A program made the translations under genes and the position numbers. 64,000 nucleotides of DNA, taken from assembly GCA_023664535.1 (NCBI GenBank), contig JAMPFJ010000012.1, positions 1 to 64,000 of the forward strand, in the 5' to 3' direction. The notes under the pieces are model-generated. The model was not told where the DNA came from. It saw nothing but the letters and a program-made list of their open reading frames with translations, and searched no databases. Each line of letters starts with the position of its first letter. The first letter of the stretch is position 1. This DNA is from Bacteroidales bacterium (GTDB lineage Bacteria; Bacillota; Clostridia; Lachnospirales; Lachnospiraceae). Shown one piece after another: positions 25,715 to 33,775 of this stretch.

Positions 25715-25743
25715 ATTATAGCATAATACCCGGAAAGCTACAA
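25715..25743 (-). promoter_or_regulatory. Promoter of the toxin peptide
   Basis: On the minus strand TTGTAG and TATAAT are 17 bases apart, with an extended TG before the -10. The leader to the TTG start would be about 40 bases. The surrounding 55 bases are similar to 25280-25340. Confidence 0.75.
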
Positions 25744-25834
25744 CAAAGCTGTTCTCCCGGCGAATACTCCCTAAAATTATCTGGAAGCCTGAACAGACTG
25801 CACTATATGGAGAAAATCCCATTGTCAAAACAAA

Positions 25835-25869
25835 TAAAAAAAGCCTCGAATCCAGTAAAATCAAGGCTT
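25835..25869 (-). terminator. Terminator of tRNA-Gly transcript
   Basis: On the minus strand AAGCCT and AGGCTT arms with an imperfect extension are followed by TTTTTTT, eight bases beyond the tRNA 3' end. Confidence 0.75.
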
Positions 25870-25877
25870 CACACACA

Positions 25878-25949
<72 letters not shown>

Positions 25950-25969
25950 ATGTCTTAACGACAGGTAAT

Positions 25970-25998
25970 ACTATATCAAACACTTATTGGTTTGTCAA
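25970..25998 (-). promoter_or_regulatory. Promoter of tRNA-Gly
   Basis: On the minus strand TTGACA and TATAGT are separated by 17 bases, about 20 bases before the tRNA 5' end. Confidence 0.85.
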
Positions 25999-26308
25999 CA
26001 AAAAATTAAAAAAACATGAAAAATATCAAAAAGCTCTGCCATATCTGAATGTGTGGAAATCGGCAATCCAGATATTTATTGGAAAACATTAAATAAACAT
26101 AAACAGGGATGGACACGCTATGGGGAAATTCGGATATTGAGAATAAAACGGGAAGATGGTATTATATTTCTGCAATAGCCATTCGCAGTCCGGGGAATCA
26201 GGTAAGGGTTTCGGAGCATATAGAAGGTTTTTGTTTCAGGCTTTGTCTGGCAGCCCTTTTTTGTAATCTGCCCTGTGGCGGGTGGTATTAGTGGATGAGG
26301 AGGAAGAG

Positions 26309-26917
26309 ATGAGACAGGAAGACTATAAGGAGTACGACAGCCCGTTTTTTGCGATGCTGTCAAGGATGAAATATATTAATCGATGGGCACTGATGCGAAA
26401 TTCTTATCCGGAAAATATCAGTGAACACTCTCTGGAAGTGGGTATGCTTGCCCATGCATTGGTACTGATTAGTAATAAACAGTTTGGCAACAGGTTAAAT
26501 GCGGAACGGGCGGCGCTTATTGGGATGTATCATGACTGCACCGAGATTATTACCGGAGACATGCCCACCCCGATTAAATATTATAATAAAGAAACAAAGG
26601 AAGCTTATAAAAGTGTAGAAAAACAGGCGGCGCATGAGCTGCTATCCATGCTTCCGGAATATCTGTACGACGAATACGAGTCCATTTTGTTTCCGCAGGA
26701 GGAAGAAGAATATCTGTGGAAGCTGGTTAAGGCGGCGGACAGACTATCCGCCTATATAAAATGTATAGAGGAAGAGAAAACAGGGAACAGAGAGTTTTCC
26801 AGTGCGAAAGCGGCAGTTTATGAAAAGCTGACCGAAATGGATTTGCCGGAGGTAAGGGTTTTTCTCCGGGACTTTGCGGAAGCCTATAAGAAAACACTGG
26901 ACGAACTGAAGATGTGA
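26309..26917 (+). CDS. YfbR-like HD-domain 5'-deoxynucleotidase
   Basis: A 202-residue HD-domain phosphohydrolase, close in length and motifs to YfbR, which dephosphorylates deoxynucleoside 5'-monophosphates and so helps balance dNTP pools. Diagnostic elements are I-N-R-W-A-L-M-R-N (the Arg-Trp substrate-binding pair), E-N-I-S-E-H-S-L-E-V, the metal-binding Y-H-D-C-T-E-I-I-T-G-D-M-P-T-P, and K-A-A-D-R-L-S-A-Y. The ATG at 26309 follows AGGAGG; 27 extra upstream codon bases (from 26282) lack a site. The gap from the tRNA (25950-26308) holds the tRNA promoter and a decayed-looking frame. Confidence 0.88.
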   Translation: MRQEDYKEYDSPFFAMLSRMKYINRWALMRNSYPENISEHSLEVGMLAHALVLISNKQFGNRLNAERAALIGMYHDCTEIITGDMPTPIKYYNKETKEAYKSVEKQAAHELLSMLPEYLYDEYESILFPQEEEEYLWKLVKAADRLSAYIKCIEEEKTGNREFSSAKAAVYEKLTEMDLPEVRVFLRDFAEAYKKTLDELKM

Positions 26918-27023
26918 CAAAAGGGTGCGCATAGCGGCTGATGAACCGGAAGAAAAACGTCGGATAATTAAAAGAAACAACCGGAATAAAAAAAGCGGAA
27001 TTGAAAAAAATAATTAAGATTGA

Positions 27024-27052
27024 TAGACATATTTTTAGAAAAAGGGTATAAT
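27024..27052 (+). promoter_or_regulatory. Promoter of glgA-serS
   Basis: TAGACA and TATAAT with 17-base spacing, about 30 bases before the glgA start codon. Confidence 0.7.
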
Positions 27053-27082
27053 AAATTATATTTGAGTCTGGAGGGCGTTTAT

Positions 27083-28534
27083 ATGAAAAATATTTTATTT
27101 GTAGCATCAGAGTGTGTTCCGTTTATCAAGACAGGTGGGCTGGCAGATGTTGTCGGTGCGCTTCCCAAAATGTTTCCCAAAGAAGAATATGACGTGAGGG
27201 TTGTTATTCCCAACTATACCTGCATTCCCTGGGAGTATCGGGAAAAATTCCAGTATGTGCATCATTTTTATATGGATTTGGGACAAAGATTTGAGAATGT
27301 GCATGTGGGAATCATGACCTGTGAATTGGACGGAATTACATATTATTTTATCGATAACGAGTACTATTTTTCGGGATGGGCGCCCTATGGGACAATCCGT
27401 TTTGATATTGAGAAATTTACGTTCTTCAGCAAGGCAGCTCTGGCAATCCTGCCGGTAATCGGATTTAAGCCGGATGTGATTCATTGCCATGACTGGCAGG
27501 CAGGACTTGTACCGGTTTATCTGCGGACGCTGTATCACGACAATCCGTTCTTTGCGGGAACAAAGACGGTTATGACGATTCACAATCTGAAGTTCCAGGG
27601 TGTCTGGGATGTCAAGACCTTCAAATTTATTTCCGGGCTGCCGGATTATGTCTTTACTCCGGACCGCATGGAATTTTATAAAGACGGTAACATGTTAAAG
27701 GCAGGAATGGTGTATTCCGACTATATCACCACCGTAAGCGATACCTATGCGGGCGAGATTCAGACACCGGAATACGGGGAAAATCTGGATGATTTACTGC
27801 GTTTCCATAATCAGAAGCTTTGCGGTATTGTAAACGGTATTGATTACGATGTCTATGACCCCAATACCGACGAAAAAATATTTAAGACATATAATTTGAG
27901 AAATTACAAGAAGGGTAAGGCGGCAAATAAAATCGAGCTTCAAAAAGAACTGGGTCTGCCTGTAGACGAGAACAAATATATGATTGCAATAATTTCCCGT
28001 CTGACCGACCAAAAGGGGCTTGATTTAATTGACTGGGTAATGGAGAGGATTATTGACCCCTATGTACAGTTTGTGGTAATCGGAACAGGTGAGGCAAAAT
28101 ATGAGAATATGTTTAAGCATTACCAATGGGTATATTCCGACCGGGTATCGGCAAATATTTTCTATTCCGACGAGCGGGCGCATAAGCTGTATGCGGCGGC
28201 GGATGCAATGCTGATGCCTTCCCGGTTTGAACCCTGTGGATTGACCCAGTTGATTTCACTGCGGTATGGTACGGTTCCTATCGTGAGGGAGACGGGAGGT
28301 CTGAAGGATACGGTTAAACCGTATAATGAGTATGAGGGAACCGGAACAGGATTTTCTTTTAGCAATTATAATGCAGATGAAATGTTAAAGATTATCAATT
28401 ATTCCAAAGAGATTTATTATGACCACAGAGAGGATTGGAATAAGATGGTAGTCAGAGGAATGAAGGAAGATTTCTCATGGGATAAATCTGCGCTGAAATA
28501 TATGGAATTATATAATAAAATCCTGGGCTGTTAA
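27083..28534 (+). CDS. glgA: Glycogen synthase GlgA
   Basis: GlgA adds glucose from ADP-glucose to growing alpha-1,4-glucan. The 483-residue product, normal for the family, begins K-N-I-L-F-V-A-S-E-C-V-P-F-I-K-T-G-G-L, where K-T-G-G-L binds ADP-glucose. The catalytic GT5 motif is in P-S-R-F-E-P-C-G-L-T-Q, followed by G-T-V-P-I-V-R-E-T-G-G-L-K-D-T-V. The ATG at 27083 follows GGAGGG; the frame is open upstream but lies over the promoter. serS follows after 23 bases without a terminator, so the two are probably one transcript. No other glg gene is adjacent. Confidence 0.96.
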   Translation: MKNILFVASECVPFIKTGGLADVVGALPKMFPKEEYDVRVVIPNYTCIPWEYREKFQYVHHFYMDLGQRFENVHVGIMTCELDGITYYFIDNEYYFSGWAPYGTIRFDIEKFTFFSKAALAILPVIGFKPDVIHCHDWQAGLVPVYLRTLYHDNPFFAGTKTVMTIHNLKFQGVWDVKTFKFISGLPDYVFTPDRMEFYKDGNMLKAGMVYSDYITTVSDTYAGEIQTPEYGENLDDLLRFHNQKLCGIVNGIDYDVYDPNTDEKIFKTYNLRNYKKGKAANKIELQKELGLPVDENKYMIAIISRLTDQKGLDLIDWVMERIIDPYVQFVVIGTGEAKYENMFKHYQWVYSDRVSANIFYSDERAHKLYAAADAMLMPSRFEPCGLTQLISLRYGTVPIVRETGGLKDTVKPYNEYEGTGTGFSFSNYNADEMLKIINYSKEIYYDHREDWNKMVVRGMKEDFSWDKSALKYMELYNKILGC

Positions 28535-28557
28535 GGAATGGAAAAAGGAGATAAATC

Positions 28558-29835
28558 ATGATTGACATTAAGTTTTTACGCGAAAATCCTGACGTCGTAA
28601 AGCAGAACATCAAGAATAAATTTCAGGAGGACAAGCTGCCGCTGGTGGATGAGGTGATTGAACTGGATGCCAAAAGCCGTGAAGCGAAAGGGAAAGCCGA
28701 TGCGCTTCGGGCAGACCGCAACAAGATTTCCAAACAGATTGGTGCGTTGATGGCACAGGGAAAAAAGGAGGAAGCGGAAGAGGCAAAGAAGCTGGTGACG
28801 GAACGTTCGGGAGAGCTTGCCGCCCTTGAGGAACAGGAAAAGGATTTACAGGAAAAAATTACAAAGATAATGATGGTGATTCCCAATATCATCGATTCCT
28901 CCGTGCCAATCGGTAGGGATGACAGTGAAAATGTAGAGATACAAAAATATGGAGAACCGGTAGTGCCGGATTTTGAAATTCCTTATCATACGGAGATTAT
29001 GGAGAGATTTAACGGTATTGATTTGGATGCGGCGGGTAAAGTGGCGGGCAATGGCTTCTATTACCTGATGGGAGATATTGCGAGACTGCATTCTGCCATT
29101 ATCTCCTATGCCAGAGATTTTATGATAGACAGGGGCTTTACGTATTGTGTTCCGCCGTTTATGATTCGCTCCAATGTAGTGACAGGGGTAATGAGCTTTG
29201 CGGAAATGGATGCAATGATGTATAAAATAGAGGGGGAAGACCTTTATCTGATTGGAACCAGCGAGCATTCCATGATTGGTAAATTTATTGACACCATTAT
29301 TAAAGAGGACGAGCTTCCGAAAACCCTTACCAGCTATTCACCGTGCTTCCGTAAAGAAAAGGGTGCGCATGGTATTGAAGAGAGGGGAGTTTACCGCATT
29401 CATCAATTTGAAAAACAGGAAATGATTGTGGTATGCAGACCGGAAGAAAGTAAAATGTGGTTTGAAAAATTATGGCAGAATACAGTGGATTTGTTCAGGA
29501 GCCTGGATATTCCGGTTCGTACATTGGAATGCTGTTCCGGAGATTTGGCAGACCTTAAGGTGAAATCTATTGATGTGGAGGCGTGGTCTCCCAGACAAAA
29601 GAAGTATTTTGAGGTAGGAAGCTGTTCAAATTTGGGCGATGCGCAGGCAAGGCGGTTGAAAATCCGGGTGGATGGCAGCGACGGCAAGTATTATGCCCAC
29701 ACGCTGAACAATACCGTGGTTGCTCCTCCCCGTATGTTGATTGCCTTTTTGGAAAATAATCTGAATGCGGATAAAACCGTTAGCATTCCGAAACCGCTGC
29801 AGCCATATATGGGTGGAAAAGAAAAAATTGAGTAA
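28558..29835 (+). CDS. serS: Seryl-tRNA synthetase
   Basis: SerS charges tRNA-Ser with serine. Residues about 27-100 form the long helical arm that holds the tRNA (K-S-R-E-A-K-G-K-A-D-A-L-R-A-D-R-N-K). The class II core has motif 2 in F-R-K-E-K-G-A-H-G-I-E-E-R-G-V-Y-R-I-H-Q-F and motif 3 in P-P-R-M-L-I-A-F-L-E-N-N. T-S-E-H-S-M holds the serine site. Length 425 is normal. N-N-T-V-V-A-P-P precedes motif 3 instead of the more usual N-G-T/S-G-L-A form, a variant that suggests the clostridial type. AAGGAG precedes the start; there is no T-box in the 23-base gap. Confidence 0.95.
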   Translation: MIDIKFLRENPDVVKQNIKNKFQEDKLPLVDEVIELDAKSREAKGKADALRADRNKISKQIGALMAQGKKEEAEEAKKLVTERSGELAALEEQEKDLQEKITKIMMVIPNIIDSSVPIGRDDSENVEIQKYGEPVVPDFEIPYHTEIMERFNGIDLDAAGKVAGNGFYYLMGDIARLHSAIISYARDFMIDRGFTYCVPPFMIRSNVVTGVMSFAEMDAMMYKIEGEDLYLIGTSEHSMIGKFIDTIIKEDELPKTLTSYSPCFRKEKGAHGIEERGVYRIHQFEKQEMIVVCRPEESKMWFEKLWQNTVDLFRSLDIPVRTLECCSGDLADLKVKSIDVEAWSPRQKKYFEVGSCSNLGDAQARRLKIRVDGSDGKYYAHTLNNTVVAPPRMLIAFLENNLNADKTVSIPKPLQPYMGGKEKIE

Positions 29836-29889
29836 GCGCATAAGACGCTGTAGCTGATTTGATAAAGCCGATATAAAAATGAGCAGACG

Positions 29890-29966
29890 AGGAATCTCTT
29901 TTCTTTTGTGGAATAAGCTGAAAGGATATCAGACTTACCGCAAAAGAAAGGGGATTCCTTATTTTT
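29890..29966 (+). terminator. Terminator after serS
   Basis: A 22-bp imperfect stem (AGGAATCTCTTTTC.. / ..AAAGGGGATTCCT) with a 26-base loop is followed by TATTTTTT. The rest of the 336-base gap to 30172 is AT-rich and presumably holds the promoter of the next gene, but no clear -35/-10 pair was identified. Confidence 0.8.
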
Positions 29967-30171
29967 TGCGAGTTTTGTACAATATGAATAGGAAAAGATA
30001 GTTTTCCTCCTTTATGGGAAAACATTTTTGTGCAAATATCCAAAAGAACATTTTTTAGTGCAATTTGCATGAAAAATATGGTAAAATAATTATATCTTTG
30101 TGAAATCTGTTTTATGTAAACAGAAAGAGCGATGCACGAGATGACAACGATAAAAGGAGGAAAATGTATTC

Positions 30172-33100
30172 ATGGAGAAAATCAGAAGGTCAATGATGCT
30201 GTTTTTCTGTCTGGCTGTGTTGAATATCGGTATAGTATATGCAGGTATACCGGTTTACGCAACGGAAGCCGGCGGGGACGAAGAGGTGCAGACTCCGGTC
30301 ACCTTTACGGTAGAAAAGGAGGGCTATTCCCTTGTCTATGAGGTTTCGGCAGATAATGAAAACGTTGTAGGGATAACGGACTGCGAGGTGGCGGTTCCGG
30401 ATGAGCTGGTTGGAGAAAAGCTTTGTATCAGTCTGGACGGAACGGTTAAGTATGAGGGAAAAACATATTATGTCGGCGAAATCAAGGCAGGTGCCTTTAA
30501 GGACTGCAAAATAAAAAAATATATTATTTCGCAGGATATCCATACTGTGGATTTACAGGCATTTGATACGGAAGATATTGTGGCATTAAAGCAGATAACA
30601 TATTCGGAGAACTACGAGACGAAGAATATTGTACTTGAGAATTTTGCTTCGGAGGCAATAAAGTATCTGTTGTTCTGCGGAGGAGAGGACGCCGGGGAAA
30701 AGATGAAAGAGATTCTGTCGGTGGATGCATTGCCGGATAATGTGGTTAAGGTTGAAAACCCGGAAATGGGTGTTTTGGAAGTAAAGGCGGAAGAAACCGG
30801 TCATGTACGGGAGGACGCTTATTTAAGCACTGCGGTAGTTTCCATGGTTGATACAGTGACAGGGGAGGAAGTAAACGGTACCGTCAGCTGGGATGATGTG
30901 GATGTGAACGGCAGCAAGAAAAAGGCAGACCAGTATAAAATGGACAGCAGCCAGTTTGACGAAAACGATATTTCTCTTGCGGAGTATGGATTTACGTTCA
31001 GCGCAGAGAATTATATTCCCTATTCGGCAAAGATTAGAATTGCCAATTCCCTGATTGTGGCAGAACAGGGAGATTTCCGGCTGAAGCTTGAACTGTTTGA
31101 CAGTGAAGCGGGGAAAACGGCAACGATTATTTCCTGTGAATTGAAAGATGCACAGTCGCAGACGGATGTGCTTGAGATTCCGCAGGTAATCACCGGTCCG
31201 GATGGTGATTATACCGTTACCAAAGTGGCAGGAAATGCATTTCAGACCTTGAATACGGTGCATACCTATATTCTTCCGAATCAGAAAATAGAATTTGCGG
31301 AAGGCGCTTTCTACGATAATAATACGGATGAGAACCGTGTGGTACTGCTCAGAGTATTAGCAGAAAGTGAAGCAAATCTTCCGGTTATTGCAGGAAGCTA
31401 TCAGAAAAATGACGGAAAGAAGAACCGGTTTGCCATGTTATTTGCTCCGGCAGTCAAAGCGGTTGATTTGCGTAACCGGTATGCGAATACCGTGGGATGG
31501 AATAATGCAGATGAGTTTTTACAGATTGCCGAGCAGGCGGTAAGAACGGACAAGCTGATGTACGGTGGAAACAAGACAATGGACAGCAATGTCTATTATG
31601 ATGTGGCATCGGGGAAAAATACGATGGCGTATGTGAACACGACCGTGCAGGATATGACGCCCTATAAGGATTTTCTGACAGATGCCAATGTGGCAACAAC
31701 CGTTGACTGGGGAACAAATGCGGCATATAAATTTAATTATAAAGACGGGGCGCAGCAATTTGATTATCTGATTAAATCGGCAGGATATATCAGCCTGAAG
31801 AAGACACAGAGCTTTGACCCGCAGTCTGCCAGCGGATATACCTATAAATATGATTCGACAGCAAAAGCGTTAAGTGTAACCGGCTATAAAGGGAAAGAGA
31901 CGGAGCTGGTACTTTCCAGGTCGGAGACGGATGCCTATGGAACCTATCCGGTAACGGCGATTTCCGGCAGGGCATTCGGCAGCGACAGCTATACAAAGCT
32001 GACGATTCCTGCCAATATCACCTCTGTGGAGGCGGATGCCTTTGTCGGCAGTAACTATATGAAGATAGTAGTGGACAAAAATAATAAAAATTTTGTTGCT
32101 ATTGATGATTTTCTCTATACTGCGGATAAGAAGATGCTGATTGCAGCACCTTCGGCAAACGGGAACATTTCTTTACCGGAGGGGACGGAGCAGTTGGGCA
32201 ATTATGCTTTTGCAGGCTGTAAGAGGCTGATTAGCGTGATTATTCCGTCTACGGTTACCATGATTGGAACCAGCAATAATGGTTCCTATACATTTGCATG
32301 GATGAGCAACTTTGAGACGATAAAATTCAGCAGCAGCAAACCGCCGGTTATCATGGGCGGACAAATGCTTAATTCTACGGGAATACGCGAAATATGGTGC
32401 CCTACCGGAACAAAGGCGGCATATGAACAGGCGCTTCAGTCCGTAGGAATTTATCTGAATGAGAATACCAGGCTTGTGGAATGGAACCCGACCTACAATA
32501 CGTTAGTCAGTATGGACGGCTCAGAGGTGGGCTTATTAAATCCGCCGGATTCCACAAAAACCTACAAATGGACATCCAGTAATCCGAACGTTGCCGAGGT
32601 TACCGGCAGCGGTTCCCAGGGGAAAGTTACGGCGGTAGGCAACGGTGAGGCGGTCATTACAGCGAAAGCAGCGGACGGAACCACTTACAAGTGGACGATT
32701 AATGTCAGCTTATCCGAGAAAGCGTACAATACTTCCTTTGCCGTAAAGAATGTAACGTTAGGGAAAAAGGACGGGAAGAAAAAAGACCAGGTTACCGTAG
32801 ATACTGTTTCTGTTCCGAGAAAAACGAAAATCAAGAGCGTCAAGGTGAAAAACAGCAAGATTGCAACGGTAAAAATTGCCAAAAACAAAACGTCAATTAT
32901 TATTACCTCGGCAAAGAAAACGGGAACCACAACCGTAACCGTAACGGATATGAACGGAAAAACGGCGACACTGAAAATTACCGTAAAGAAAGCGCCGACG
33001 GCGAAAAGCTTTAAACTGGCAAAGAAAACGGTTACGCTGAAAAAGGGAAAAACCTATCAGATTGCGTTAAAGAAAAACGTAGCCAGCGGAAAACTTACTT

Positions 33101-33240
33101 ATACATTGAGCAAGGCATCGAAAAAGATTGTCAGTGTAAGTAAAACCGGTCTGGTGAAAGCAAAGAAGAAAGGCTCGGCAACGATTACCGTTACCAGCTA
33201 TAACGGAAAGAAAGCAACATTAAAGGTTAAAGTAAAGTAA
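30172..33240 (+). CDS. BspA-like LRR / Big2 secreted surface protein
   Basis: A 1022-residue secreted protein. The signal peptide is residues 1-31 (basic start, hydrophobic core, Y-A-G-I-P-V-Y-A then T-E-A). The body has scattered BspA-type leucine-rich repeats (I-P-A-N-I-T-S-V-E-A-D-A-F, L-P-E-G-T-E-Q-L-G-N-Y-A-F-A-G-C, I-P-S-T-V-T-M-I-G). Near 790-850 there is a bacterial Ig-like Big2 domain (S-S-N-P-N-V-A-E-V-T-G-S-G-S-Q-G-K-V-T-A-V-G-N-G), then two more Lys-rich Ig-like units to the end. No LPxTG, so attachment is probably through the basic C-terminal domains. Expected roles are adhesion or matrix binding; not determined from sequence. AGGAGG precedes the ATG. Confidence 0.85.
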   Translation: MEKIRRSMMLFFCLAVLNIGIVYAGIPVYATEAGGDEEVQTPVTFTVEKEGYSLVYEVSADNENVVGITDCEVAVPDELVGEKLCISLDGTVKYEGKTYYVGEIKAGAFKDCKIKKYIISQDIHTVDLQAFDTEDIVALKQITYSENYETKNIVLENFASEAIKYLLFCGGEDAGEKMKEILSVDALPDNVVKVENPEMGVLEVKAEETGHVREDAYLSTAVVSMVDTVTGEEVNGTVSWDDVDVNGSKKKADQYKMDSSQFDENDISLAEYGFTFSAENYIPYSAKIRIANSLIVAEQGDFRLKLELFDSEAGKTATIISCELKDAQSQTDVLEIPQVITGPDGDYTVTKVAGNAFQTLNTVHTYILPNQKIEFAEGAFYDNNTDENRVVLLRVLAESEANLPVIAGSYQKNDGKKNRFAMLFAPAVKAVDLRNRYANTVGWNNADEFLQIAEQAVRTDKLMYGGNKTMDSNVYYDVASGKNTMAYVNTTVQDMTPYKDFLTDANVATTVDWGTNAAYKFNYKDGAQQFDYLIKSAGYISLKKTQSFDPQSASGYTYKYDSTAKALSVTGYKGKETELVLSRSETDAYGTYPVTAISGRAFGSDSYTKLTIPANITSVEADAFVGSNYMKIVVDKNNKNFVAIDDFLYTADKKMLIAAPSANGNISLPEGTEQLGNYAFAGCKRLISVIIPSTVTMIGTSNNGSYTFAWMSNFETIKFSSSKPPVIMGGQMLNSTGIREIWCPTGTKAAYEQALQSVGIYLNENTRLVEWNPTYNTLVSMDGSEVGLLNPPDSTKTYKWTSSNPNVAEVTGSGSQGKVTAVGNGEAVITAKAADGTTYKWTINVSLSEKAYNTSFAVKNVTLGKKDGKKKDQVTVDTVSVPRKTKIKSVKVKNSKIATVKIAKNKTSIIITSAKKTGTTTVTVTDMNGKTATLKITVKKAPTAKSFKLAKKTVTLKKGKTYQIALKKNVASGKLTYTLSKASKKIVSVSKTGLVKAKKKGSATITVTSYNGKKATLKVKVK

Positions 33241-33260
33241 ACGGGTCTCCGTTTCGGTTA

Positions 33261-33344
33261 AAAAGGCTGCCCTGCGAAGATGCTTCTTTTGTATTGGATG
33301 CACATAGCACAATACAGGCATTCTTCGTGGGGCAGCCCCTTTTG
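33261..33344. terminator. Long hairpin terminator
   Basis: GGCTGCCCTGCGAAGA and TCTTCGTGGGGCAGCC pair, with inner TTTGTATTG/CAATACA pairing, then CCCCTTTT. It ends the surface-protein transcript and may serve the convergent DUF1292 gene too. Confidence 0.75.
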
Positions 33345-33371
33345 GCAAAAAAGGATTATTTCTCTGATATC

Positions 33372-33671
33372 TTATTTTTCCGGCATTTGATTAAATTCAT
33401 CCTCGTCCAGCAGTTCTTCAAATTTGTCCTCCACGGTTTCCCATTCCTCCTCGGTTTCAATATCGCCGAGCTCCACGTGTTCTCCGTCGGATTGATAGCG
33501 GTATAAAAAGTATTCCCCTTCCTCGTATCCTTCAACAGCGGTTTGCGGCATCAGGGCAATATAGAATTGCTCGCCGACGGGAAAGATGGCAAGAATATCG
33601 CATTCCACCTCCGCATTGTTTTCAAGGGTCAGAGAAAGTGTGTCTTCCGTTATAATGGTTTCTTTTTTCAT
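33372..33671 (-). CDS. DUF1292 family protein
   Basis: A 99-residue, strongly acidic protein of the DUF1292 family, widespread in Firmicutes and of unknown function. The family core is visible as L-T-L-E-N-N-A-E-V-E-C-D-I-L-A-I-F, Y-I-A-L-M-P and G-E-Y-F-L-Y-R-Y. The C-terminal third is almost all Asp/Glu and helical. AGGAGG precedes the ATG. It is not in the usual neighbourhood with ruvX/alaS. It lies about 100 bases behind the GGDEF-EAL gene and may share its transcript. Confidence 0.85.
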   Translation of the reverse strand: MKKETIITEDTLSLTLENNAEVECDILAIFPVGEQFYIALMPQTAVEGYEEGEYFLYRYQSDGEHVELGDIETEEEWETVEDKFEELLDEDEFNQMPEK

Positions 33672-33775
33672 GATATGCCTCCTGTTCTGGTAAAGGTTAT
33701 ATTCCGGTTAATGCCATGTTCTGCAATATGCCATGTTCCGTTATGCGCTATGTTCTGGCAAAAGCCGGTCTGCCT

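Noticed and set aside
26109..26291. 60-codon ORF before the YfbR-like gene
   Set aside because: No ribosome binding site, odd composition, and no sign of a domain; probably chance in a gap.
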